The notes: generated from the letters alone by a model not told the origin. 64,000 nucleotides of DNA from Limnanthes douglasii subsp. nivea (GCA_036936605.1 JAUPFV010000001.1:169904643-169968642); one strand, 5' to 3'. Numbered from the stretch's first letter, positions 35,043 to 46,500 are shown. Made by a program: numbers and translations.

Positions 35043-35265
35043 CAAGGAACATCTAGCGTCGTAGTACAGGTATCGTCTAGCGTCATAGTCATAGTTAAGG
35101 AACAACTCGTCTAGCGTCATAAGTACATCTTGTCTGGCGCCATATTAGACAAACATCTCGCGTGATGTTGGCAAGTGCAACTTATCTAGCGTCATAGTCA
35201 AGGAACATCTAGCGTCATAGTCAAGGAACATCTAGCATCATAGTCGAGGCACATCTAGCGTCACG
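35043..35265. repeat. 23-bp tandem array, group 3
   Basis: Further copies of the CTAGCGTCATAGTC unit, including another CGCGTGATGTTGGCAAGTGCAAC segment at about 35160. Confidence 0.82.
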
Positions 35266-35762
35266 TAAACTACTCTAACAGCTTCAAAACGCGAGATACA
35301 GTATAAAACAACATGCAACAGTAACTTCAGCTATCGTCTTCACCAAAACAGCAGGTAAACGCCATTAAAGAACCTGTACCAAATCTCGACTATGAAAAAA
35401 CTTAAAAAAATGGATTCCAGCTCCACATAACCTAAACAACACTTTAATGTAAACAGATTAAAGTTGAAATCTTTGAAAACTAAAAAAAAACAGGAACTAA
35501 CAAAACCCAGGAACTAACAAAAGTTAGAAAAAAAAACCCAGCTTCTACTACCTCTTTTCTAATTTCGGAAACCAATTTAAACAGGAAGAGAAAATAGACT
35601 AACACATTTGAGGGTATTCCAGGAAGAGAAATATTAGCTGGGTATTAAAAAGGAATTAGTTTGGTGAGATGGGTATTTAGTAAGCATAGAAAATAGTTGG
35701 GGTACTAGATGATAATATGTTTGGTGAGAAGGTATTTAGTGTGACATTTCCCTTAAGTTTAA

Positions 35763-36035
35763 GTATTATATATTAATGAATGTTTTTATGTGTTATTTGT
35801 TATGTACAAAGTTTAAATTAATACATATAACATATAAGGTAATAAAGGTTAACTTTTAGATCTTTTAATATTTCTAATGAGTGGAAGATGTAAAATTATT
35901 TCAGTTGTTATGATTATATCCCATAACTTCATTGAAAATAGTTCTTACATAGAGATTAAAAAAGTTGAGACATGATAAAAGTCATATTGATTGAGCTTGG
36001 AAATCATAAAATATTGAATAATATAATAAAACTTT
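35763..36035. repeat. Dispersed repeat B, copy with Pack-MULE insertion
   Basis: Together with about 33615-33641 this matches 40680-40975. Shared landmarks are TGTTTAAACATTGTTTAA on the left of the Pack-MULE, and TTTATGTGTTATTTGTTATG, GAGTGGAAGA.GT.AAATTATTTCAG and ATATCCCATAA on the right. The two copies differ by point changes and small gaps. Confidence 0.8.
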
Positions 36036-36779
36036 ATTGACGTGCATTTTATAAAGTTCAAATATATACACACATATATAATGTGTGATAGTATAATGTA
36101 TTTTTTAGTTAATAGTTGTTTCGACAAAAATGATATATGTAACATTAGTGAATACATGTAAATTGCGAGCCTAAATAACGGAAAAAATACATTGGGTACA
36201 TAGATACTTGGTTTTGTTACATTTGATCATTCACAAACAACATGGTGAACTACGAAACAATCGAGACAATATTTCTATAAGCCAAATGCGTTCATTTTCC
36301 GTGCCTATACATAAAGTGATCTCCAAAGTAGAAAGCCAAATAGTCTCAATCTCCATGCTCGAAATGACTATCTTCATATCCATGATAAAAAAAAAGATGT
36401 AAGCCAAATGCTCTCCATCTCTATGCTCAAAAAGGCTATAGGCAAAATGATCTTAATCTGCATGATCACAAAAAAGTCTATAAGTTAAATGATCTCCATC
36501 TACACAACACAAAGGATGTTAGCGAAGTTATCAATATGTTATACACCAAGTCATCTTCATCTACATCTCATGTTTTCATCTGTATATATATATATATATA
36601 TATGTTTGTTGTATACTTCTTTCCATCCTTCCAACGCCGCGAACGGGACACTAACCACGCATACGGGATACGCAAGAGGCCATAATGTGCCAAGACTAAA
36701 TATGTATAATAATACGAATATGCTAATTGGCCATGCCCACGCCCACTTGGACTAGGTGCTGATGAACAATAACTAGACT
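36036..36779. other. Unassigned stretch
   Basis: No gene recognised. 36208-36500 contains loosely repeated words (AAGCCAAATG, CATGATCACAAAAA, ATCTCCATCT). A short (TA)n run is at 36583-36604. Confidence 0.45.
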
Positions 36780-38800
36780 GAAAGCTTTGCTAAAACAATG
36801 GTTACCCATATGGCCAGAACGTGCTCACATCGCACTCCATTAAGCATCAAAATTACTAACAACACAATCAAGCTCAACAAAAGCTTCAAATTTCTCAACT
36901 GCGGGAATTTTGCCAAAAGTTTCTTAAAGACAGTTGAAGATAGATGGTATAAAGATATGGAGGGCTTTCCTCTTTTTGTTTTCAGGAATAAAATCAAGCA
37001 CCTCAAAAGTGATCTCAAACTCTGGTCCAAAACTACTTTTGGGAACATTTTCGATAAGGTTCAGGCTACTGAGGAGGAGGTTAAAACTTATGAAGCTATA
37101 TACTTATCTTCTAAGAGTCACGAAGATCAGATTCGTTTATCCAAAGCCTCTACAAACCATCTCTTAGCTCTCACAATGGAAGAAATATATTGGCATAAAA
37201 AAAGCTATGCTTCTTAGAATAAAAATGGAGACCGAAACACCCAGGTCTACCACAATTTTATAAAAAAAGAATAGAAGGAAAAGTAGGATAGCCAGCATTA
37301 AAATCAACAATAACTGGATATCCGATAAAGATCAAATGAGTTCTTACGTTGAAACTTATTTCAGAGATATCTTTTCCCCATCTATTAATAATTCTACTGA
37401 AGAGAAAAATATTTTAAATGATACCATCTTTAATTCTATTCCTAAACTTATAAATAATGCAGACAATAAATATTTTCTAGCTAAGCCTTTCAGAAGAGGA
37501 AATCATCCTCACAATCAAGAACCTCAAGCCATCTGCTGCAGCAGACATGGATGGTTTTAACATATGTTTTTTCATTTCCTGCTAGCCCATAATTAAACAT
37601 GACCTCTGTGGTGCTTTGATTGATTTCATTAAAGGCCATGACATCCCTAAAGGTATCATGACCACCAGTATTTTCTTAATCCCTAAAGTGGATCACCCTT
37701 CATATTGGACTCACTTTAGGCCTATAAGCTTCTATAGAACTTTTAACATAATAATGTCTAGATTTTTAAATAATCGTCTTTCTAACATTCTTCCTAAGAT
37801 AATTTCAGAAGTTCAAGGTGCTTATGTCAAAGGAAGGTCTATTCATGATAACATACATATATTTAAAGAATTAATTCATGATCTTAGCATGAAGACTAAA
37901 GCTGGAAATATTGTCATCAAAGCTTGACATGTCGAAAGCCTTTGATAACGTATCTCATAGCTTCATTTTCAAATCTCTCCATTGTTATGGTTTCAATCTC
38001 AAGTTTATTAGACTAATAAAAAACTTGATTAACTCTGTTTATGTTTCAATTCTTCTTAATGACAAGACTATTGGATTCTTTAAAATAAGCAAAGAAGTGA
38101 GACAAAGAGACTCTCTCTCTCTTAGTCTCTTCATCCTTGCTGAAGAAGTTTTAATAAGGGGTCTTACAAACTTATTTAAATCTAATATATCTCTCAAATA
38201 CTCTTATAGAAGCAAGATCAATATTCCTTGCTTAGCCTTCGCGGATGACAGGTTAATACTTACTAATGGTATATCTACCTTTGTGGATTCTATAGGTGAG
38301 TTCTTACAAACATATCAAAATACTTCTGGACAGGTCATAAACAAAGACAAAACTCAGATAATCACAACATCAAATCTTTCTCAATCTAAAAGAATTACTC
38401 TTCACGTTCAGACTAGTTTCACCATGCGAACTTTACCTACCTGCTACCTGGATGTCTCCCTTAACTCTAACAATAAAACTATCAACTTGATTCGTTTGAT
38501 TGAGAAGATTAAAAATATAATTATGGCTTGCAAATGCAATTATCTTTCCTATTGTGAAAGATTAACGTTAATTAAATATGTTCTTTTACTTATCGCGGTC
38601 TACTTGATGCAGAGTTGTAAGCTTCCTAAAACTATTATCAACAAAATAGAAAAGATGTTTGACAAATTTCTCTAAAAAAATTTTGGAGACAACAACAATA
38701 TTCACTGGTGAGGTGGAATGCCAGATGTAAGCATTTCAAATCCATTGCGTTCATGAATGATTGACCTCAACAATATTCCTGGATTCTATATTTTCCGAAC
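36780..38800 (+). pseudogene. L1-type LINE ORF2 remnant, 5' truncated
   Basis: The relic starts at the end of the endonuclease domain (about 36800, THMARTCSHRTPLSIKI in place of the usual SDHSPL flank) and runs through the linker (FGNIFDKVQATEEEV near 37040-37090) into reverse transcriptase. RT blocks: IFLIPKVDHPSYW then FRPISFYRTFNII at 37660-37755; EVQGAYVKGRSIHDNI near 37810-37855; then, after a one-base frame change near 37920, LDMSKAFDNVSHSFIF, REVRQRDSLS-like, and the catalytic box AFADDRLIL near 38240-38265; VINKDKTQI near 38335. The C-terminal thumb extends to about 38675 and a weak tail to 38790. The main frame at 37911-38675 is open for 254 codons, so this copy is younger than the LINE at 13380-15600. 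Confidence 0.88.
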
Positions 38801-39099
38801 AATTATCTGTGCCATTTGGTTTCCTGTTCTTGGGTCCCCTGTTTTTCTTTCGAATTAACATATGCAGAATTTGATCGTCGTTCATAAATCTTCCAATTCA
38901 TGATTGTTATCTCCATATATCAACCTTGTCGTCAATGGAGCTCGCTCTATCGTTTAAGCATAGAAATAAATTATAAAAGATTCGTTTGGCACCATTTAAA
39001 ATTTCAATTGCTTGTATAGGCTATTATTTTGACTTTTAAGTTGCAAGCCTTTCTTTTGGGCCTTTATAAAAGTCCTTAACTTAAAAAAAATAAAAGAAA
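38801..39099. other. No recognisable feature
   Basis: Between the LINE tail and the copia LTR region. An A-rich run at about 39083-39110 could be the LINE poly(A) tail. Confidence 0.35.
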
Positions 39100-39668
39100 A
39101 ATAAAATAAAATATGTATCCTAAAGAAAATAATGCTCTTTATTAATGTCAACCTGATCACTAATTATAGCATTGCACAGTACCAAAAACCCACAACATAA
39201 ACAATAAAATGCACCAGTTTATCAATCGTCCCTTAACAAATAAAATGAAAAGGACTTTCTTTATTTAAAAAGTACCCTTCCAAGCTTCTACCAGAAACCA
39301 GTATAGGTATGCTAAAACGGTCCACGCTAAAGTTTGAAATTCCTTTTCTGTTTTTGCTTAGTGTGATGTCTTTAGTCGGGGTGTTCTTTATCTCATTATG
39401 TATTCTTTCTCGCTGCACTATCTTTTCAAAGTAGTAGTAAAAAGAAAATCTGAATATGAAATAGTAAAATACGAAGTTAAACATCAGATCTATGTGATTG
39501 TAACGAACCAGATATATAAGAACAAACTCACAACTACAATCCACAATTATTAGGAGGAAGAACCTATCAAATAGGTATTCTCTATTATTTTCTAGCGGAA
39601 TCATTCACGGGTGAATATTTTATTATTGTTTAATGCATGTATTGAGTGATTCAATGATTTTTCATCGA
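39100..39668 (+). repeat. Probable 5' LTR (3' part) of the copia element
   Basis: The sequence at 39480-39605 resembles 46330-46455, with the shared segment ACCTATCAAATA.GTA.TCTC followed by AAATCATTC-like ends. It is directly followed by a primer site at 39670, as expected for a 5' LTR. I could not find the outer end. Confidence 0.55.
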
Positions 39669-39669
39669 G

Positions 39670-39681
39670 TGGTATTAAAAC
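39670..39681 (+). other. Primer binding site (tRNA-Met type, decayed)
   Basis: TGGTATTAAAAC, a variant of TGGTATCAGAGC. Confidence 0.6.
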
Positions 39682-41129
39682 TAAAGGCCCATGTGAATTA
39701 ATAAAATATCCTACGTTTTTAGGAAACAATTAGAAAAACATGTTGATTTTATTTTCTAAATTTTTTTTATGTCATTGGGATAATATGTTGTTTGAGCTCG
39801 TTAGGACATGAATTTATGATTCTTAATAAAACATGTCTGTTTGATATAATCATAGAAGCATTATTATGATTATATGTTTGTACGTTTATATCGAATTAAA
39901 GGATAATATTAGGGTTTTGTCTTTTAGTTTAGAGTTTTGCTTCCTAATTTAGGGTTATTCGTTGTTAGAAAACTATTTTTTTTTTGAATTAAATAGATAT
40001 TAAATCGAAGGCGAAAATTGAAACAATAAGGTGTATTAAAAACTCCTTCCTCGTTTCTACTTCACCGATATGAAGCTTAGCTCGTCGTGGCAAATGGACA
40101 TATTCATCGAGGTGCACCACAGTTCACTGAGGAAAACATAGAATACTGTAGCAGATAAGCTCTTCACTATACTAGCGAACCCATAAGGATTATAAGCTTG
40201 TGTCTTCTTTCGAATTGGACCCGTAATCACGTATGTTTGTATAGGAATGATGTATTTGTATATATATATATATATGATTAATTGAGATGTGTTTAAATAT
40301 TTATATAGAATTGCATGATTAAGGTTGTTTGGACTGTGATAGTAAACCATGAAACCAATTAGTCATCCCCAAATAAGATTGATTGGTGAATTGAGGAACC
40401 CATGGTCTTAGTAGTTCATGAATTAATCATATGACAAGTATTTTGGACCTAAAAAACGTTCAATGCTTTGCATATTTAATCATGAATGGGAGAAAGTCAT
40501 TTAAAATTTATCACTAAGATTTTATTTGGAATATGGAAATTAACCCAAAATAAGGATTCGGCAGTATTCAGTCAATTAAAATAGGACAAATAATGATTCT
40601 TCAAACTTACAACACATACTAGTATGCTTTCCCAAAAGTATCTAAATAATGATGTATGTTATGTTTTAAATGCAATATTCCATGTTTAAACATTGTTTAA
40701 TTATAATTATTATATGTCAAGGAATGTTGTTTATGTGTTATTTGTTATGTATAAAGTTTTAATTAATAAAGACCAGTTTTTAGATGTTTTAATATTTTTA
40801 GATGAGTGGAAGACGTGAAATTATTTCAGCTGTTGTGATCATATCCCATAATCAATGACCAAAGAGCCCACAACTCTCACTAAAATGGTTATTATAAGGA
40901 GATTAAAGAATTTGAAACATGGAAAAACTCACATTGGTTGAGCTTGAAAATCATGAAATACTGAATACATTGGGGATTCCATGGGGCTGTCCAGACTGAG
41001 ATAATATATGAAATTAATGAAGATATCAAGAATTTTATGCTGTATAACAATACCATGAAGTTTAATAACAAGATGAAAACAAGACAAAATGTTTTGGGGT
41101 ATCGATGATTGCCTTAAAGTTAAACTCAC
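39682..41129. other. Copia leader/gag region, not resolvable, with dispersed repeat B
   Basis: Lies where the gag N-terminus of the copia element should be, but I see no clear gag motif. 40680-40975 is the second copy of dispersed repeat B, here without a Pack-MULE. Confidence 0.4.
40680..40975. repeat. Dispersed repeat B, uninterrupted copy
   Basis: Paralogue of 33615-33641 plus 35763-36035. At the position corresponding to the 10-bp duplication it reads straight through (CATTGTTTAATTATAATTAT), so it serves as an empty site for the Pack-MULE at 33642-35752. Confidence 0.8.
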
Positions 41130-42462
41130 TTAAGAGTAACATTCCCAAAAAAAGTTGCAATAGGGTTTACACTTCAGTTTTTCTCAATGTGAGTAGTGGG
41201 AAATTAGTAAACTAGCTTATTATACCACTTAAGACGAGGATAAGCTGGAAAGGAACATCCTAAGATTCATAAGGTGAGCTCTTTATGGGTTGAGCATAAA
41301 ATAAAAAATATAATATAACTATTGCAAGGTTATTTTTCTTTTGCAAAAGAACGAGGCATCTCAAAAAGGAGTGTAAGAAGTACCAAGATTAAATACAAAT
41401 CTCGTATGCTCAAAAGTCAATTTAGTTTCAGTTATAGGAAACACAAGTTGTTTAGTACGCTTAAGACCACCCACGCTCATATTTCGGTAAATGATACAGT
41501 AAGGAGCCGAAGCTTCAGAGATAGTGTTTATCAATCAAGTAAATGAAAGTTCATTCTTAGTGTAAGCCATTTGGTATTTTTAGTTTTCTTTGTAAATATT
41601 TATTATATTTGATCAATGTCAAGCTGAATTTCATTTTTAATAGATATATAAGAATAACCAAATGAATCTTTCTTTATATTATAATGTAATAAGAAATGGA
41701 TATTTAATAATAAATAATAAGTTATATTTTTAAATACTATTAAGCATCTTGAAGAAGTAATGGACATATGGATACTTGAAAAACTAAATTGTAAATATGA
41801 TATTTAAGTTTTTTTACACCAACACTTGGGGTAATATCCTAAAAGATAAAATAGAGTAATATGTAGTTAAGACATTCACTAAGGCCACTTAATTATTCAG
41901 ACTTTGGTAGTCGTATCAAAAATATCAGAGAGAAACAAACCAAAATGAAAAGTATCATGGTGTATAGAGGAAAAAAAAGTTTTAGAACCGATCAATACCG
42001 ATATTTGTGGACCACTCCCTCAGAATTATGGAACGGACAGCGATATTTCATATTATTCATAGCCAAATTCTCATGTTACGTTATAGTTTAAATCGCTGCT
42101 TCGTCCCTCGACTATCACATTTTCTACTATTTAGTTCCTCAACAAAAAAATCACGGGTGAGGATCCCTTGACTATAAAAAATCTATAATTTGAATCCCTG
42201 CGCGTGGTTTTTCTGCTGGTGCTGCCACGTGTCACCATAGTTAATTGGTTTTTGTTTCATAAATAGTCCCTCGACTTTTAATTCCACTTTTACCTTTTCA
42301 ATTTATTTTTTTTTCTCAAAATAGAGTATAGCAAAATTTGCTATAATGTGTTTTCTTTTTCCTTCGACACTGAAAAGGGGGAATTCATTAATAGAAATTT
42401 ATTTCGAGTAGACAAATATATTGAAGCAATGGAATCAATTCCACCTAAGGACCTATCTTTAC

Positions 42463-42741
42463 CTTTGTATAATATAATCCACCATAAATGTCACCAACAA
42501 GCATGTCTATGACTCTGTTGTTTCCTTGATCGCTCAACTCCAGCAACTCATCAAAACTGCGATAGAAGAAAATAGTTGTAGACCCGAACAGAAACTGCAC
42601 GAATGGAATTATTGGATATGTAAATAAAGAAAAATAGCAAAATTACTTCTTGCATTTTGTTAAAAGCCTTCCCAACCCCCAAAAAGTGCCTCAACCAAGA
42701 TTTGTTCCACTGGCTCTCTCATAGTTGCCATCTCCTTCCAC
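42463..42741 (-). pseudogene. Captured pantothenate kinase fragment (two exons and an intron)
   Basis: Minus strand. Exon piece 42647-42741 codes EGDGNYERASGTNLG, a stop where Gly is expected, then GTFWGLGRLLTKCK. An intron at 42557-42646 (90 bp) has GTAATT at its start and ATCGCAG at its end. Removing it gives KCKNFDELLELS in phase. Exon piece 42463-42556 continues with DQGNNRVIDMLVGDIYGG and ends at YYTK before GTAAAG, another splice-donor-like site; a TATAG acceptor precedes the first exon. Both exons match the ATP-binding/catalytic region of type II pantothenate kinases (SGTxxGGGTxxGLxxLLT, DMLVGDIYGG), the enzymes that start coenzyme A synthesis by phosphorylating pantothenate. Only about 62 codons are present and one in-frame stop, so it is not functional. 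Confidence 0.93.
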
Positions 42742-43007
42742 CTATACAATATAAAAAAAGGTGTTTAAATGCTTCTCGGCGTACATGGGTCTTGTACAGG
42801 GCAGTCTCTTTTAGCTGCACTACTTTGATATCAGTCGGATACTCGATATTAGACTACATGGGTTTTGTACGATTTTTGTGTGTGTGTTTTACGATGCTTA
42901 TATGGAGTTCATGTAGAGTTTAGGTCTTTCAAACTTTTTTTAAAAAAAAAATAAAAAACAAAAGAAAAGGAAAATATAATATAGCAAATTTTGATATACT
43001 CTATTTT

Positions 43008-43011
<4 letters not shown>

Positions 43012-43068
<57 letters not shown>
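43012..43068. repeat. (AT)n microsatellite in the right Pack-MULE arm
   Basis: About 28 AT units that have no counterpart in the left arm, so they expanded after insertion. Confidence 0.93.
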
Positions 43069-43071
<3 letters not shown>

Positions 43072-45500
43072 TTGAAGGGTAAAAGTGGAATTAAAAGTCG
43101 AAGGACTATTTATGAAACAAAAACCATTTAACTATGATGACACGTGGTAGCACCACGACAAAAACCACGCGTGGGGACTGAAATTATAGATTTTTGATAG
43201 GCAAAGGATCCTCTCCCGTGAATTTTTTGTCGAGGGACTAAATAGCAGAAAACGTGATAGTCGAGGGATGAAACAACTATTTAAGCCTTACGTTATAGGT
43301 ATATCTAACATTTTAATGAGGATTAAGAAGCCCTAGATACGTTTATAAATTTTAAAACCAGACTTGAAAAACAACTAGGTAAGAGCATTAACGACATTAA
43401 GTCTAACAGTGATAGTGAATAATGTGACAAATATAACGGTTAAGGTGAACAACATCAACAACCGTTTGTAAAATACCTTGAAGAGTGTGGTTTAGTTCCT
43501 CATAATACAATGTCGGTTTCTCCTATAATAAAAGTTTTACTAGCGAAAAGAAAACATACGCTTAAGGAAATGGTGAGAAATATCATTTTCCATTCAACTG
43601 TACTAGTATCACTCTTAGTGAGACTATCAAATATAAAGAATTTTCAATATAATCCCAACAAAAGAAACCATAATGACCCTTAAATGAGACTTAGACTGAA
43701 CACAAGCCTAACTTAAAGCATTTATATGTTTGGGGATGTCGATCTGAAGAGAAGCCTTATCGGCCGAATCTAAAATAATTATAGAATAAGAGGGTTAACT
43801 ATTATTTTAGTGGATATTTTGATCGTTCAAATAAGTTTTAATTTTTTTTGTTCTCTTAATCTAAGAATGTTTTGAAATGAGAACACTATGATTCTTTGAG
43901 GATGTTGAGTTTGGATCTAATAATTTAAGAATAAATATTCATTTTGACGAAAAACCTATAAAGATTCATAAAGCTTATTATAAAGACAACTATATCATAA
44001 AAACAATATGTAGGCCCAAAGAAAGGTTGTTTGTGGATTGAGGATCAAAGATAAGTAGATCATGAAGTCAACATATTGACCCAAAGGAAAATTATTCGTG
44101 GATTGTTGCTCATGTATCATATGATTTGGTTTCAATACTAGTCATTGAATTCTTGTTAGATCATTAAATCAATTAATTTGATATTTATCTTCCACATAAG
44201 AAACAAAAAGAAATTGTTCAAAGAAGTTCAAACTCTAACTCCTCAAGAAACTGAGAAGATCAACTAATGAGATAAAGAAATAAAGAACTTGAGATCATGT
44301 AGTATATATTGAAGAACATAAAGAATACTATAATTTTAAGAAATAAAGCAGTTGAGAAGATCCATTAATGCTATAAAGAACACTATAACTTTAGATCATG
44401 TACTATATCTTGAAGAACATAAAACGTTATGTAGGTAACAGTAAACGATTTGTATTTTTTCCATAAAGTTATGAAGATTTATAATTCTCACTTGTGTATT
44501 AACATTATAAAAGAAGAGTATAATTCAATGCAAGATGACTTAATTTAGGAGCTTCTCTCATTACTTTAATAAATGAAGTCAATTAGTTTTAACTGAGGTT
44601 ACACAAACCAAACACGATTCTAACGGTAATATAAAAAGACAAAAAGTGTGATTTGTGATAATAGGATACTTAGCGTAAATGAATTGACTTTAATAGAATA
44701 CATTACTTTAAGTTTCATGGAAGACTAAGTTTGAAAAGTCAAGACACTAGTAGTACACTTTAATCTGGAGCTTCATCGAATGAATATTAAAATTGTATTC
44801 TTAAGATTGACATTAAGAAAAATGTAACAAATGTTCCAACATGAGAACTTTGTCATAGGTAATTCAAAATCCATGGTATACAAATTTATTTTTTTTATTT
44901 ATGGACTGAAATTGGTACCATAAGTTCCTTGAGGACTATGTGTGTTGATGGTTTAATATAAGTGAGTTCATAACTTTATTATATCCTTGTAAAACCCTAT
45001 TTCATAAATGAGACAAATTAATTGTAAGACAATTTCTGAAGATAAACTTTGAGGATGAAGAAATGTAAAAGTTTATATATGCTTTGGTAGTCGAGAGTCT
45101 GTATGCTCAAGTTTGTACAAGAGCGAACATTAGATGTATTGTCGGTTTATTGGATGGTATCTAGAGATGGACCATTAGGAAGTGGTCACTAGGACGGTGT
45201 AGTACAGTGAGAAAATAAAATGATACACGTTGACGTATAGAAAATCGGGGTAATCTAGAGATCAATGAGTATTCTCACTAATACTTAGTAAATTGTGCGA
45301 CCTTAATTGGTAGCCCTTTAAGAAAAACAATTACTATTAGTTAAAGCTACCACATTATAGAAAAGTATAAAGCAACACTAGCTATACAGTTTCTATGACA
45401 GTAGAATTTGTTGAAAGTAGTATTACCTTCAGTTTTTCAATAACACCCGATTATGATGGATGTTGTTTGTTTTGAGGATCATGGATTTTGGTCATAAATA

Positions 45501-45875
45501 GAAACATATATAAATTTAGTATTTGTTTATTTAAACTTTGGCTTATTACAATATATAACTCACTTAACTTTGTTTAATTCTCCAACTCATTAAGTAGATA
45601 TGCACTTAAGCAAGATTGGTATTTAAGAATAAATATGTGCGATTACATTTAATATTATTCTTATGTTCCACATAATAATTGACCATATAATTGATTGATG
45701 ACGATAGCGTGATTACTGTTGCTTTTAGTTACTCATGTTTCAAGGAAGAGGTCTTTAATCATTTACCATTAATCATCATCTACAATATATTTTTATTTAT
45801 CTATCGACAATAGATTCATGTTATCCATCAAATAAATACATCATTTAGTAGCATATAATGATATATACGGGAGAA
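45501..45875. other. Copia 3' end, decayed
   Basis: Between the last recognisable RNase H trace and the 3' LTR; ends in a GGGAGAA purine tract at about 45869-45875. Confidence 0.45.
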
Positions 45876-46500
45876 TGTTAGAAATTTATGGATTGGTATG
45901 CTTTTGAATGTATTTAAATATTGTCACTAAACGACCCAATTAATAAGTCACAATGTAAATAATATAATTGGAAATTGGACTGATAGTTGAAAATAATTAT
46001 GGATGTAATTTTGTAAAGATCGGGTTTAAATTTAGGCTTTATGAAGGACTCTGCAAAAATATTAACACTTAAGACTAAACTAATAAGTAGATTATGGTGC
46101 ATGGCCACAAATCTAACTAAATAGTATATCGTAATAAACTTAGAATTAAAACTTAAATTGAATTATGTATAAGGAGACCTACGACAATGTTCCTTCAAAT
46201 TATTGTATAATCGTTTGTCACTCTCGACGGTTAGTTAAACCTAGAAACTCCAGTTTTCTTCTTTTGAATTTCTTTCGAAAAATAATCAAGAATACAAATC
46301 AAGATAGAAAAAACTTAAACGAGACTGAACAACATATCCAGACGATTAAACGAACCAATCTTAAAAAACAAACGTACAAATGTAACCCATAACTAATACG
46401 ATGAATAACCTATCAAATAAGTACTCTCCATAATTTTTTAGTGAAATCATTCGCAAAGAAATAATTTATTCTAATATATATATTTCAAAAAAATATTGAA
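45876..46500 (+). repeat. Probable 3' LTR of the copia element
   Basis: Begins TGTTAGAAAT directly after the purine tract. Its later part (about 46330-46455) resembles the sequence before the primer site at 39480-39605. The earlier parts do not align by eye, so the LTR pair is very old or rearranged. Confidence 0.6.

Larger units (their letters stand above)
33632..35762. mobile_element. Pack-MULE carrying a receptor-kinase gene fragment
   Basis: The element is about 33642-35752 (2.1 kb) and is flanked by the 10-bp direct repeat TTAAGTTTAA at 33632-33641 and 35753-35762. The ends are inverted: GAAAAAGTACCACTAAATAC at left; GGGAAATGTCACACTAAATAC at right in reverse complement (written here without gaps as a 21-base end, see positions 35732-35752). 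The interior has a minus-strand plant gene fragment (34021-34270), three groups of a 23-bp tandem repeat, and a nested solo LTR (34618-35037). There is no transposase. A related locus without the insertion exists at 40680-40975, which confirms the element's limits. Confidence 0.82.
42076..43296. mobile_element. Pack-MULE carrying a pantothenate kinase gene fragment
   Basis: The element proper is 42085-43287 (1,203 bp), flanked by the perfect 9-bp repeat TTACGTTAT at 42076-42084 and 43288-43296. It has inverted ends of about 275 bp (left 42085-42360, right about 42960-43287), e.g. TCCCTCGACTATCAC, GCCACGTGTCA-like and CATAAATAGTCC segments in both arms. The right arm has gained an (AT)n run at 43013-43067. 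Between the arms sits a minus-strand gene fragment with introns (42463-42741). It has no transposase. It interrupts the integrase frame of the surrounding copia element. Confidence 0.93.
41130..45500 (+). pseudogene. Ty1/copia gag-pol remnant, split by a Pack-MULE
   Basis: Plus strand. The gag zinc knuckle is near 41330-41390 (FFCKRTRHLKKECKKY, last His/Cys positions partly changed). The protease flank is near 41490 (THISVNDTV). Integrase begins near 41985 (LEPINTDICGPL, then NGQRYFILFIAKFS), is cut at 42084 by the Pack-MULE, and resumes at 43288 (DTFINFKTRLEKQLGK, KYLEECGLVPHNTM, KEMVRNIIFHST). Next come the EDVEFGSNN region near 43890 and RT traces near 44730-44860 (HFNLELHRM, SKSMVYKF, FIYGLK). 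The RNase H start is near 45080-45250 (YAQVCTRANI, then TLTYRKSG-like). The order fits a TNT1/Tork-type element. Stops and shifts are dense, so no product is made. Confidence 0.85.

Noticed and set aside
34271..35265. 23-bp repeat groups as a CRISPR-like array
   Set aside because: Units are directly adjacent without unique spacers, and the context is a plant transposon.
39233..39604. 123-codon minus-strand frame
   Set aside because: Lies in the copia LTR-like region, low-complexity Phe/Tyr-rich composition, no domain.
42745..42920. Possible further pantothenate kinase exon upstream on the minus strand (a REAFKH-like stretch)
   Set aside because: Similarity to the family's region before the SGT motif is too weak to call by eye.
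42657..42923. 88-codon plus-strand frame inside the Pack-MULE
   Set aside because: It is antisense to the pantothenate kinase exon and intron, which explain the sequence better.
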